Below, one piece after another: positions 34,975-43,866 of a stretch of DNA of 56,563 nt. The translations under genes were made by a program, and so were the position numbers. Source of the DNA: Actinomycetota bacterium (GTDB taxonomy: Bacteria > Actinomycetota > AC-67); NCBI GenBank assembly GCA_040905475.1, contig JBBDRM010000019.1:1-56563 (forward strand), written 5' to 3'. The notes under the pieces were generated by a model. It searched no databases and had not been told where the DNA came from. It saw nothing but the letters and a program-made list of their open reading frames with translations. Position 1 is the first letter of the stretch; each line of letters begins with the position of its first letter.

Positions 34975-37900
34975 CTACGCCGCCTCGTCCGGCGAGTAGG
35001 TCACCAAGTACCGGAGCCCGAGCCCTGCGAGCACCAGGGCGATACCGAGCGCCATGAACAGTCCGACATCGGTCCCGGTCTTCGGCAGGATCTTGTTGCC
35101 CAAGACCTGGACGAGCCCGAGCGAGTGCGAATCGCTGTCGGTGATGTCGTTCGGGAACCCGTCCGGGTGATACAGAACGCTCACCGTGTTCTCGAGCGGA
35201 GACGGGCTCGCCGGAGCGGTGATCGTCACCTGGAACTGGCACGACCCTCCCGGATCGAGCGAGCCGCAGTCGGCCGCGACCGCCTCGTCGGTGAGGTCCC
35301 CAAGTCCCGCCCAGCCGTTGCCCACGTCGGTCATGCTCGCGAGCTCGAGCGCCGGGCTGTCCTCGGACGAGGTGTTGTTGATCGTGAACGTGTAGGTCAG
35401 CGGCTGGCCGACCGTCACGGTCGCCGGTCCGGCCTTGTCCACGGTGACGCTCGGCTGGAAGAGGTTCACCGCATGATCATCGGTAGCCATGATGTCGGTG
35501 ACGAATCCCTCCGGGTGGAAGTGGACGGTCACCGTGTTGGGCAGCGGGTCGGGATCCCCCGCCTGCACGACCCGATCGGCCGTGAAGTTGCACTTGTCTC
35601 CCGGGGAAAGCGTGTCACACCCGGCAGCAACGGCCGCGGCCTCGAGATCGCCGAGCAACGAGTCGCTGATCGAGTCGAGCACCAGGTCCGGTGAATTGTC
35701 GGACGAGGTGTTCTCGATCTCGAACGTGTAATGCGCGTTGTCGGTGACCTTCCCAAGCGTGTCCCCACCCTTAGTGATCGTCACGCTCGGCCCGAACAGA
35801 TCCACCGAATGATCATCCGTATCACTGATGTCGTTCGGGAACCCCTCGGGATGGAACAGGACGGTCACGGTGTTGGGCAGCGGATTCGGGTCGTCACCCT
35901 GGACCACCCGGTCGGCCGCGAACTCGCACGAGTCACCGGGAGCCAACGTGCCGCAATCGGCCGCTTCCGCCACCGCGGTCAGATCGCCGAGGAGCGAGTC
36001 GGTCACCGATTCGAGATCGAGGTCCGGCGAATCGTCCGAGGAGGTGTTCGTGATCGCGAAGGTGTAGTGGACGTTCTCGCCGGCCGTGGAGATGCCGTCT
36101 CCATCCTTTTCGACCACCACGGACGGCTGGAACAGGTTCACCGAGTGGTCGTCCGTGGCGCTGATGTCGTTCGGGAACCCTTCCGGATGGTAATGAACGG
36201 TGACCGTGTTGGGCAGCGGGTCGGGATCCCCCGCCTGAACGACCCGATCGGCCGTGAAGTTGCACGTATCGCCGGGGGAAAGCGTGTCACACCCGGCAGC
36301 AACAGCCGCGGCCTCGAGATCGCCGAGCAACGAGTCGCTGATCGAGTCGAGGATCAGGTCCGGCGAATTGTCGGACGAGGTGTTCTCGATCTCGAACGTG
36401 TAATGCGCGTTGTCGGTGACCTTCCCAAGCGTGTCCCCACCCTTAGTGATCGTCACGCTCGGCCCGAACAGATCCACCGAATGATCATCCGTATCACTGA
36501 TGTCGTTCGGGAAGCCCTCCGGGTGATAGTGAACCGTCACCGTGTTCGGCAGCGGATTCGGGTCGTCGGCTTGCACGACGCGGTCTGCCGTGAAGGAACA
36601 GCTGTCACCGGAGGCGATCTGGTCGCATGCCGCCGGCGCGTCGTCGGCCAGGTTCCCGAGCAGCGAGTCGCTGATCGAGTCCATGATCAGATCCGGCGCG
36701 TCGCTCGAAGACGTGTTCGTGATCTCGAATGTGTAGTGGACGTTGTCCCCGACCTTGGATTGCGGGTCGCCGCCTTTGACGACCCGGATCGACGGCTGGA
36801 ACAGCTGCGTTGAGTGGCCGTCCGAGTCGGACACGTTCGAGCCGGTCAGGTTCGCCTTGTTGTCGTAGACGATGTCGACCGTGTTCACGAGCGGATCGGG
36901 GTCGTCAGCCTGCACCGTGTAGGTCAGCTGGATCGTGCAGGAAGCCCCCGGAACCAAGGAGGCGCCGCACGTCGAGGACGTGATGTTCGCGTCGGAACCG
37001 TCGGTGAGGTTTCCGAGCACGTCGTCGATAATGCTCTCCTTGTAGAGCGTGATCGCTCCCGTGTTCTCGATCTCGACCGTGTAGTGCGCCTGGTCGCCGA
37101 CCTTGGACTGGGCGTCGCCCGTCTTGGTCACGGAGATGCCGCACAGAGGGAAGCCGCCTATCGCGACGTCCTTGAGGCGGGCGTCGGTGGACTGTGAGGT
37201 GCGGGACTCGGCGATGAACGTGGTGATGCAGCCCTGGTCGATCCCGAGCTCGGTTAGGTTGACGCCGCCCTCGTAGAACTCGCCGGGCAGGAAATCAGTG
37301 CTCTTGCTCTTGTCGAGGAACGGCCACGGAGCGTCCTCGATGTCGGCGTTGATGAGCGCACAGAGGTCGTCGCCGGGATCGGCAGCGTTGCAGTCCGGGT
37401 CGCCCGACGTCGTGACCTCATCGATCGGACCATCCGAGCCGCCCGAGCCCACCCACTTGAAGACGCGGATGTCCGGGACCGATCCGCCGTTGACGAAATC
37501 GCTCAGCACGAGGATGTCGCCGACCTGATGGTCGCCGACGACGCTGGACCCCACTATGCTGACGTTGCTCTGGGCGAACCAGAAGCCGACCTGAGCGTCG
37601 CCGCTCGCGTCGAAGCGGTCGAGCCCGAAGTAAACGATCAGATCGCCGTCTGCGTTGTTGTAGCCCGCGGCGAACGCGTGAAGGATCTCGTCCTTGTCGG
37701 GTGCCTCATCGGTGGTCGTCGGAACCCACTCGTCGAAGTCCTTGATGTCCTTTGAGTCGCCGGTGTGGAGATAGGTTTCGTCCTCCGGCGCCTGGCCGTC
37801 CGTTACGAACGCCGTCGCGATCGCGCTGCCCGTGTTGCTCCAATCCGCACCGGGTGCTCCGCTCGCCGTCGCGTCGCCGTCGAGCTCGAACAGCCCTTCG

Positions 37901-38040
37901 TCGTGCACGGCGAACGCCGTCGGCCCCACGATGAAGAGCGCCAGCAAGATCGCCAGCAGCATCGCCCCGAGCCGTTGCGGCGCCATCGGCGCGTGCGAAC
38001 GAGGGACACCTCGGGTATTGCGGATACGGAGGATTCCCAT
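34975..38040 (-). CDS. LPKTG-anchored surface protein with tandem DUF11-like repeats
   Basis: 1021 residues. An N-terminal signal region (about 10-45) leads to a 250-residue domain with Asp-rich strands. About six DUF11-like repeats of roughly 112 residues follow, each with the pattern VHYTFEITNTS...PLPNTVTVHYHPEGFPNDI. The C-terminus has LPKTG (985-989), a membrane helix and the tail YSPDEAA, which is acidic where sortase substrates usually end basic. ATG chosen because GGGGAG lies about 9 bp upstream; a TTG start would add 8 residues. No sortase gene is in the window. Probably a rod-like cell-wall adhesin or matrix protein. Confidence 0.82.
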   Translation of the reverse strand: MGILRIRNTRGVPRSHAPMAPQRLGAMLLAILLALFIVGPTAFAVHDEGLFELDGDATASGAPGADWSNTGSAIATAFVTDGQAPEDETYLHTGDSKDIKDFDEWVPTTTDEAPDKDEILHAFAAGYNNADGDLIVYFGLDRFDASGDAQVGFWFAQSNVSIVGSSVVGDHQVGDILVLSDFVNGGSVPDIRVFKWVGSGGSDGPIDEVTTSGDPDCNAADPGDDLCALINADIEDAPWPFLDKSKSTDFLPGEFYEGGVNLTELGIDQGCITTFIAESRTSQSTDARLKDVAIGGFPLCGISVTKTGDAQSKVGDQAHYTVEIENTGAITLYKESIIDDVLGNLTDGSDANITSSTCGASLVPGASCTIQLTYTVQADDPDPLVNTVDIVYDNKANLTGSNVSDSDGHSTQLFQPSIRVVKGGDPQSKVGDNVHYTFEITNTSSSDAPDLIMDSISDSLLGNLADDAPAACDQIASGDSCSFTADRVVQADDPNPLPNTVTVHYHPEGFPNDISDTDDHSVDLFGPSVTITKGGDTLGKVTDNAHYTFEIENTSSDNSPDLILDSISDSLLGDLEAAAVAAGCDTLSPGDTCNFTADRVVQAGDPDPLPNTVTVHYHPEGFPNDISATDDHSVNLFQPSVVVEKDGDGISTAGENVHYTFAITNTSSDDSPDLDLESVTDSLLGDLTAVAEAADCGTLAPGDSCEFAADRVVQGDDPNPLPNTVTVLFHPEGFPNDISDTDDHSVDLFGPSVTITKGGDTLGKVTDNAHYTFEIENTSSDNSPDLVLDSISDSLLGDLEAAAVAAGCDTLSPGDKCNFTADRVVQAGDPDPLPNTVTVHFHPEGFVTDIMATDDHAVNLFQPSVTVDKAGPATVTVGQPLTYTFTINNTSSEDSPALELASMTDVGNGWAGLGDLTDEAVAADCGSLDPGGSCQFQVTITAPASPSPLENTVSVLYHPDGFPNDITDSDSHSLGLVQVLGNKILPKTGTDVGLFMALGIALVLAGLGLRYLVTYSPDEAA
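35534..35841 (-). repeat. near-identical intragenic repeat, unit 1
   Basis: This 308-bp block recurs at 36206-36513, exactly 672 bp away (224 codons, two DUF11-like units), with only about a dozen differences by eye. Neighbouring repeat units are far more diverged, so this pair looks recently duplicated or homogenised by gene conversion. Confidence 0.85.
36206..36513 (-). repeat. near-identical intragenic repeat, unit 2
   Basis: Partner of the block at 35534-35841, in the same orientation and reading frame within the LPKTG surface-protein gene. The last roughly 110 bp are fully identical between the copies. Such a pair is also a likely site of assembly collapse or phase-preserving length change. 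Confidence 0.85.
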
Positions 38041-38070
38041 CTCTGCGACTCCCCTCTCCCCCAACAGGAT

Positions 38071-38787
38071 TCAGTTCGGATTCGTGATCTGCGCCAGCAC
38101 CTCGACGACCGTCGAGTTGAGCCGCCCGGCCGTCGCTTCCCGACGGAGCTTGTCGATCGCTTCACTGGTTTCCACGGCCGGCCGATGCGGACGAACGTGC
38201 GTCATGGCCTCGAACGTCTCGGCGACGGCGAGGATCTGCGCGCCTAGCGGTACGCGTTCGCCGGTCAGCTTGTCCGGGTACCCGGTTCCGTCGAGCCGTT
38301 CGTGATGTGCGCCGACCATCCGGCACGTTTCCGCATCGAGCCCGACCGTGGGCAGGAGCCGTTCACCGATCGTCGGATGACGGCGAAGCGGCCGGCGCTG
38401 CGCTTGCGGAAGCGCCTGCGGCTTTGCCAGCCGCTCCCAGTCGAGCATGAGCTCGCCGACGTCGTGCAGCCGAGCCGCTTCTTCGAGCCGCTCGGTCTCG
38501 ACGTCGCCCAGTCCCATCCGAGCGGCGATCGCTCGGGCCCTCAGGGCAACCCGGCGCGAGTGTCCCTCGCGTCCGGTCTCGACCTCGACCATGCCGAGCA
38601 GCGATTCCAGGATCATCCGAGCGGCGTGGCGAACCTCTACACGCACGCGGTCGATCTCGCTTCTGCTGTCCGGCGCGGTGCGCTCCGCGCGACTCAGCCC
38701 GCGAAGCGCCTCATCTGTCGCGCGTACGGCCTCCAGAAGGACACCGCGAACGCCGATCTCGTCGGCCTCTCCAAGCCCGAGTTCCAC
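38071..38787 (-). CDS. HD-GYP-type phosphohydrolase domain protein (possible c-di-GMP phosphodiesterase)
   Basis: 238 residues. The N-terminal 65 are helical without a known domain. The HD-GYP core has HSRRV, HD (108-109) in LHDVGE, RHPTIGERLL, HHERLDGTGYP (161-171) and AETFEAMTHVRPHR. These match the metal-binding and GYP signature, except that the HDIGK lysine is glutamate and DAYDAM reads AETFEAM. Both changes are in positions that affect metal binding and catalysis in studied members, so reduced activity is possible. GTG start. It is followed 30 bp later by the LPKTG-protein gene. Confidence 0.8.
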   Translation of the reverse strand: MELGLGEADEIGVRGVLLEAVRATDEALRGLSRAERTAPDSRSEIDRVRVEVRHAARMILESLLGMVEVETGREGHSRRVALRARAIAARMGLGDVETERLEEAARLHDVGELMLDWERLAKPQALPQAQRRPLRRHPTIGERLLPTVGLDAETCRMVGAHHERLDGTGYPDKLTGERVPLGAQILAVAETFEAMTHVRPHRPAVETSEAIDKLRREATAGRLNSTVVEVLAQITNPN

Positions 38788-38911
38788 ACTCCGAACCGTA
38801 GGACCTGCGCCGCATAGGCGACAGCAGAGGAATGCCGAAAGGGCCTAGGTAGTTGTGCAGAGTCGACTCGCCCGGCTCCGGCGGATATGAGAGGGAACTT
38901 CCCGCGAACGG

Positions 38912-39601
38912 CTAGCGGGGCGGCTCGATCAATCGGATGCGGATCGCTTCGTGCACTGCCTCGACGCGGTTGTTCACCTGAAGCTTGCGATAGGTGTTCC
39001 CGATGTGCGTGTTCACCGTACGCTCGCTGATCCCGAGCTTGCTCGAGATCTGCCGCGCCGACGAGCCGTTCGATAGTTCGATCAGGACCTCTCGCTCGCG
39101 CGGCGTCAGCAGGTAGTACACGTCGGCGGCGGCGCGTGCTTCCTCCGCGTATCGCGTGAACTGATCGAGCACTTTGCGGGCCAGACCGGCCTCGAGGAAC
39201 GACCCGCCCTGAGACACGACCTTGACCGCATGCTGGATCCGGTCGAGCGGAGCGGACTTGGGCAGGTAGCCGCTGGCGCCGGCCTTGATCGCCTCGAAGA
39301 TGACCTCGCGATCCTCGTGAACGGTGAGGATGATCACTGCGGTGTTCGGCTGCTCCGCCTTGATCTGACGCGTCGCCTCTATCCCGTCCATGGTGCCCGG
39401 CATCTCCACGTCCATCAGGACGACTTCGGGAGCGTGCAGACGAGCGAGCTCGAGCGCATCCTCGCCGGTGGACGCCTCGCCGATGACCTGGGCACCCGGG
39501 ATGAGGGAGCAAAGCTGCACGACGCCGCTGCGGGAGATCGCGTGGTCGTCGACGACCAAGATCCCGATGGGGCCGTCCGCTTCGCCTTCGACGTTGGCCA
39601 T
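38912..39601 (-). CDS. NarL/FixJ-type response regulator
   Basis: 229 residues: receiver with D18/D19, phospho-acceptor D64 (VVLMDVEMPG), the conserved K in GYLPKSAPL, then a LuxR-type helix-turn-helix starting LTPREREVL. The start chosen is the ATG before ANVEGEADG; the frame runs further up without a site. The gene lies upstream of the HD-GYP and LPKTG genes on the same strand, which are plausible targets or co-regulated partners. No kinase is fused. Confidence 0.88.
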   Translation of the reverse strand: MANVEGEADGPIGILVVDDHAISRSGVVQLCSLIPGAQVIGEASTGEDALELARLHAPEVVLMDVEMPGTMDGIEATRQIKAEQPNTAVIILTVHEDREVIFEAIKAGASGYLPKSAPLDRIQHAVKVVSQGGSFLEAGLARKVLDQFTRYAEEARAAADVYYLLTPREREVLIELSNGSSARQISSKLGISERTVNTHIGNTYRKLQVNNRVEAVHEAIRIRLIEPPR

Positions 39602-39828
39602 GTCGGTGAGAAAGTACCACCGTTCGCCGGCAGTCCCCCTGTTCCGGGAGTCCTGCCTTGTCCTGCTGCTCACAAGAACCCCCATCCCGGACACGACCGT
39701 CGATTCCCACCCCAGCCAGGCGGTCCGGTCTCCCACCGAGCCGTCCCCGGCCGATCTCCCACCTACAGTCGGCCTCCCGATCCGCCGAAAATGGGAGCGC
39801 GGGGACCGAATGAAATGAAGGGAGCGGC

Positions 39829-40338
39829 GTGGGCAAGATTCTGATCGTCGACGATGAGGCGCCGATCCGGGCTCTCATGCGAGCCACCCTCACCATGGCC
39901 GGTCATCAAGTGATCGAAGCTTCTGGGGGCGAGGAAGCGCTCGAAAAGATCAAGAAGACTGAGTTCGACCTCGTCGTGCTCGACATCATGATGCCGGTTA
40001 CCGACGGCTACGAGGTTCTCGAGCGGGTCAAAGCCATGCCTTCGAGAGCCAACCTGCCGGTGATCGTCGTTACCGCGAGGCCTTATGAGTCCGAAGGGAT
40101 CATGCGCGAGATGACGGGCGGCGCGATCGATCACATCTCCAAGCCGTTCGACCCGGCAGACCTCGAGGTAGCGGTCTCGAAGGCCTTGAGCGCCTCGGAA
40201 TCTCAGCTCGAGCTGAAGCGCGGCATGATGACGCGCGGTGCGAATCTCTACGGGGCCGTCGACAAGATGCGCCAGTTGGGCGGCGAAGTCGAGGCCTCAG
40301 GCCGACGAGGACGCAGCCTGCTCCGTCGCGACGACTGA
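39829..40338 (+). CDS. CheY-like single-domain response regulator
   Basis: 169 residues. The receiver has D8/D9, phospho-acceptor D52 (LVVLDIMMPV), T near 82 and K near 105 (HISKPFD). About 45 residues after the receiver form a basic, probably helical tail with no output domain recognised. GTG start with GAAGGGAG about 5 bp upstream. Divergent from the NarL-type regulator. A stem-loop terminator follows about 20 bp after the stop. Likely works by protein-protein contact. Confidence 0.88.
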   Translation: MGKILIVDDEAPIRALMRATLTMAGHQVIEASGGEEALEKIKKTEFDLVVLDIMMPVTDGYEVLERVKAMPSRANLPVIVVTARPYESEGIMREMTGGAIDHISKPFDPADLEVAVSKALSASESQLELKRGMMTRGANLYGAVDKMRQLGGEVEASGRRGRSLLRRDD

Positions 40339-40696
40339 AGTCGGGATCTCAACGCGCCGGGCCCCGCCTCGAGCGGGGCTCTTCGCCGTCCGCGTTCTTG
40401 TTGCCGAAGCGTGCGCGAATCCGGCTTCTGATCCCCCGGCTTGCGAACGACGCCGGAACGTTGGACAACGCGGAGCCGGCCGCGAGAACATCGCATGCAC
40501 CAACGATCATCTTCCAGACGGCCGCCGCACCACAAACATTTCGCACCCACAGTGCTCGCCCCCTGACGGTCGTGTTTTTCGTTCCCGCGTCCGTACACGA
40601 GGAAACCGAAGCAACCTGGCCACGCGTTCCTTGTTCCGGTGTGGTCTCCGGCCGCTTGGGTAGGTCGACAGAGGGATCATGGGAGGAGTGAGGACG
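40339..40696. other. gap between CheY-like gene and small basic protein gene
   Basis: Apart from the stem-loop just after the CheY-like stop, no gene is convincing here. Short frames on both strands are Arg/Ala-rich shadows without ribosome-binding sites. The stretch 40500-40620 is visibly less GC-rich than its surroundings and probably holds the promoter of the downstream gene. Confidence 0.5.
40361..40384 (+). terminator. intrinsic terminator-like hairpin after the CheY-like gene
   Basis: GCCCCGC and GCGGGGC form a perfect 7-bp stem with a CTCGA loop, followed by TCTTC. It is weak in T-tract, as is common in high-GC actinobacteria. Confidence 0.55.
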
Positions 40697-41023
40697 ATGC
40701 CGCAGCGCTCATGGACCGCGAAGCGAGAGCGTCAGTACAAGCACATCAAAGAGGGGTTGCTCGATCGGGGCGAGCCCGAGACCGTAGCCGAGGAGGTTGC
40801 GGCGCGGACCGTCAACAAAGAGCGAGCGCGTTCGGGCGAAGCCCGGCGGAAGAGCCGCACGTCCGTCATGGACATCTCATCGGGGCGCCGCGGCGGGCTC
40901 CGCTCCCGCCGCGGGTCGGGCGGCCGGACCTACGATCAGCTCTACAACGAGGCCAAGCACAAAGGCATCGAAGGCCGTTCCAAGATGAGCAAGAAGGAGT
41001 TGGAGCGCGCGGTCGGACGCTAG
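40697..41023 (+). CDS. small basic protein of the 'plasmid stabilization protein'-like family
   Basis: 108 residues starting MPQRSWTAKRERQYKHIKEG, the recognisable start of a family often annotated as plasmid stabilization protein in actinobacteria. It continues with ERGEPE..AEEVAARTVNKERA and ends with a SAP/Rho-N-like helical motif, GIEGRSKMSKKELERAV, that may bind nucleic acid. The second ATG was chosen because GGAG/GAGG lies upstream of it; an ATG six codons earlier lacks a site. The 3' end overlaps the convergent exported-protein gene by 4 bp. The plasmid role is only the family label. Confidence 0.72.
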   Translation: MPQRSWTAKRERQYKHIKEGLLDRGEPETVAEEVAARTVNKERARSGEARRKSRTSVMDISSGRRGGLRSRRGSGGRTYDQLYNEAKHKGIEGRSKMSKKELERAVGR

Positions 41024-43536
41024 CCTCTCGGAGGCTTCGTAGGGCTCGGAGATGGCGACGGTGACGGCGACGGGTCTGCACCCGCCGGCCGCAACGCGAC
41101 GAGCTGGCCGATGTTCCAACCCTTCACGGGAGCGGTCGCTACCTTCGATCCGCTCGCTCCGGCCGTGGGCTGTAGCGCGTCCGCGCCTTCCTGCGTCATG
41201 AAGAAGGCGCCCGCGTTGGATGCCACGTCCCACCGCTCGGTCATGCCGGAGGGCGGGGCGATCGTAACGTTGTCGGCCATCCCGAAGAAGCCGACCAGCA
41301 TGGCGCCGTTCTGCGTGGTCGTCACCGACGGCGCGGTTATCGTTGCGAAGCGCAGGAAGTTCGAGACCTGGCCGCTGTGAGCGTCGATCGGGTTGGCCGT
41401 GTTGACCCCCGAGTACGCCGCGATCCCCCCGGCCGCGGCCTGGTTCGAGTTGAAGGTAAAGGAGTAGCTCGCGGGCTCTGACCCCGCGACCTTGAAGTAA
41501 ACGGCTTGCCGGAAGATGAACTCGCTCGTGGCATCGAGGCGTACGAACGTCCACCCTGCCGGCGGCGCGATCGTCGTGTTTCCCCGGACCGAGATGCCGG
41601 CGAGCATGACGTCGCCGGGCGCCAGTCCGGCGGGCGCCGAGATGGTTAGCGACGTCGCGGTCGGGTTGGCAGCGCTCGACGCGGAGCGGAGCGTGATCCC
41701 AGCCGACGCGGCTCCGATGGTGATCGAGATCGTCGCCGCCGGCGATGTGAGGCTGCCGTCGTTGACGGTGAACTTGAAGCTATCGGAACCGGTGTAACCC
41801 GCCGCAGGCGTGTAGGTCAGGGTCGCCCGGTCGGCGTTCGGGCTCCCGGCGACGCATGCCTGATTCGTGATCGCGCCCAGAGATCCGTGGCCGGGCTGCT
41901 GGCTGATCGCGAAGGTCAAAGAGCAGCTCTCTGGGTCGGTGCCGTTGAGCGTCACCGTCACCGGCGTGTCGGTCGTCGTACTGGTCGAGCCGGAAAGCGC
42001 GGTCGGGACGTCGTTGACCGCGTTCACCGTCAAGGAGATCGTGGCGGGAGACGAAGCGGACGTTCCGTCGTGGACGGTGAACGTGAAGGAGTCGGAGCCG
42101 GCGTAGTCGGTCGCCGGCGTGTATGTCACGGTCGCCTTATCGGTGTTCGGGGACCCGTTGGTGCATGCCTGGTTGGCGATCGCCCCGAGCGAGCCATGCG
42201 ACGGCGCCGAGGCGACGGAGAAGATCAGATCGCACGTGTCCGCGTCGTTGCCGTTGAGCGTGACCTGAACCGGCGTGTCCTCGGTGGTGCTCGCGGAGCC
42301 CGCGACGGCGTTCGGGGATGCTCCCGGCGTCCCCCCACCGATCCGGTTCCACCAATAGCTGTCCCCGTCCGAGGCGAGCACCACCAGACCGCTCGTCGCG
42401 TCGGTGTTCTGTTTCGTCGAGGTCGCGTCGTTGATCGTCTCCCCGTTGGGTCCCTGGATGAACGGCGTGGCGGTCGACGGGAAGCCGATCGCGTCGACCC
42501 CGGTCACCTTGTAGAAGATCCCTACCGCCGCGGCGCCTTCACCCTTGGTCATGAAGATGTAGATCTTTCGCTGGGTCGGATCGACGTTCAATACGGCGAT
42601 CGGCCGGGTGTCGCCCTCGGCGAACGTCGCCACATTGTGGGAGGCCCACGAGCCGCCGGGCGATCGGACGAGCAGCTTGATGAGGATCTGCGCGCCCTTC
42701 TTGACCTCGGTCTTGGCGGCCGCGTAGACGCGCCCCTCGAACGTCTTGAGGTTGAAATGGTCCTCGGCCTGGTTGGAGCCACTCAGTGCAGTCTCGACCG
42801 TCCAGCTCGAGTCGGCGTCGCCGTCCCGATGGACGGCGAAGTAGTCGGCGTCCGTGGACTGGTTGGACCACATCACCCCGATCGCGGGACCGATGTTATC
42901 GGTGAAGGAGATGATGGTAGATATGTCGTCGTCGAGGACCCCGCTCGCCCCGGGCACAGGGATGACGAACGGCGCGCCCCAGGACGTGTCGAGCCCCCCC
43001 TGAGAGCGTTTGACGTAGATGTTCAGATCTTGTTCGTACGTGACCCAGAGCGTGCCAAGGGAGTCGCGGGCGATCGTCAGCGTCTCTGGCTTCGTGATCC
43101 CCAGATCCGCCGGGAATCCGCTATCGAGCGTGTAGGTCGTTCCGGTCCAGGTGAAGCGGCGCAGCAGGTTCGAAGACCCGGCAGACCGGGACGTGACGTA
43201 CAGCTTGGACCCCGTCCACAGCACGTCCTCTTTCGTCGCCGCCCGGCCGTCGACAACTACGTTCGTATTCACCCAGCCGCCGTCGTCCAGACGCCAGATC
43301 GTGTGCGCGCCGTTGTTCGGGGGGCTCAGCATCACGGCCCACCACTTGCCGGCGTTGAACCACAGCTTCGACTCCGGCTTCTGACCGGTGATGGCTCCTG
43401 CGCTGGTCTCGGCGTCGAACCCGGCGTAGGAATGCGCCTTGAAACCGACCTGGGTCGCCGCGCTCGCCGCCGGACCGAAGCCCAGCAAAGCGACCGCGAC
43501 GACCGTGAGCGTAGAGACCCTGGCACGCCAAATCAT
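41020..43536 (-). CDS. exported propeller-like protein with two cadherin/Ig-like repeats (paralogue B)
   Basis: 838 residues with a signal peptide (cleavage near 28, ASAATQVGF). It matches paralogue A along most of its length: the Trp/Asp-rich, probably beta-propeller region, then two Ig-like repeats of about 95 residues joined by VNAVNDVPTA (A has one), then the same C-terminal domain of about 200 residues ending WNIGQLVALR. A Ser/Pro repeat tail (SPSPSPSPSPTKPPRG) is added. No catalytic motif or cell-wall anchor was seen. The shared upstream element ends 44 nt before the ATG. It stands alone on its strand, away from the exopolysaccharide genes. Confidence 0.75.
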   Translation of the reverse strand: MIWRARVSTLTVVAVALLGFGPAASAATQVGFKAHSYAGFDAETSAGAITGQKPESKLWFNAGKWWAVMLSPPNNGAHTIWRLDDGGWVNTNVVVDGRAATKEDVLWTGSKLYVTSRSAGSSNLLRRFTWTGTTYTLDSGFPADLGITKPETLTIARDSLGTLWVTYEQDLNIYVKRSQGGLDTSWGAPFVIPVPGASGVLDDDISTIISFTDNIGPAIGVMWSNQSTDADYFAVHRDGDADSSWTVETALSGSNQAEDHFNLKTFEGRVYAAAKTEVKKGAQILIKLLVRSPGGSWASHNVATFAEGDTRPIAVLNVDPTQRKIYIFMTKGEGAAAVGIFYKVTGVDAIGFPSTATPFIQGPNGETINDATSTKQNTDATSGLVVLASDGDSYWWNRIGGGTPGASPNAVAGSASTTEDTPVQVTLNGNDADTCDLIFSVASAPSHGSLGAIANQACTNGSPNTDKATVTYTPATDYAGSDSFTFTVHDGTSASSPATISLTVNAVNDVPTALSGSTSTTTDTPVTVTLNGTDPESCSLTFAISQQPGHGSLGAITNQACVAGSPNADRATLTYTPAAGYTGSDSFKFTVNDGSLTSPAATISITIGAASAGITLRSASSAANPTATSLTISAPAGLAPGDVMLAGISVRGNTTIAPPAGWTFVRLDATSEFIFRQAVYFKVAGSEPASYSFTFNSNQAAAGGIAAYSGVNTANPIDAHSGQVSNFLRFATITAPSVTTTQNGAMLVGFFGMADNVTIAPPSGMTERWDVASNAGAFFMTQEGADALQPTAGASGSKVATAPVKGWNIGQLVALRPAGADPSPSPSPSPSPTKPPRG

Positions 43537-43579
43537 CGTTGAGACGAGCCTAGTGGCGGCGCGCGCCGCCAGAATCGCT

Positions 43580-43618
43580 CCTGCAGGTGAAACCGCCTAC
43601 GCCTTTTGTCGGACGGGC
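43580..43618 (-). promoter_or_regulatory. shared upstream element, copy 3
   Basis: On the minus strand: CGTCCGACAAAAGGCGTAGG then GGTTTCACCTGCAGG, 44 nt before paralogue B. It agrees best with copy 2, including downstream bases. About 25 nt further upstream the text GCCGATAATT resembles a sigma-28-type -10 box, but no partner -35 at proper spacing was found. Confidence 0.55.
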
Positions 43619-43866
43619 GCTTTGGCATCAGGGCTGACCTGGAATTATCGGCAGAAAACGGGCGCCTGGAAGCTTCTATGGCGGCGGCAGTTCGCGACAT
43701 CACACGGCGGGCGCGGCGGGTGGTCACGTCAGCCGTCGGCGAACGTGCGGCTGGAAGTGACACGGGATGTCGCCTGTCGCCGCAGGAACGCTAGGCCGGT
43801 GGCTGAAGGGGTCTGATCTGGGTTCGGTGTCTCAGGGGCGGCGGGCGCAGCGGTGCCCCGAGCCGG

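Noticed and set aside
35000-37100. Regular DNA repeats that could suggest a CRISPR or satellite array
   Set aside because: Spacing is a multiple of three within one reading frame and encodes DUF11-like protein repeats.
41887-43542. Plus-strand frame of 551 codons
   Set aside because: Antisense to the exported paralogue B, which has a signal peptide and repeats matching paralogue A.
43606-43794. Short plus-strand frame of 62 codons before tRNA-Val(GAC)
   Set aside because: No ribosome-binding site or recognisable sequence, and it overlaps the leader containing the shared upstream element.
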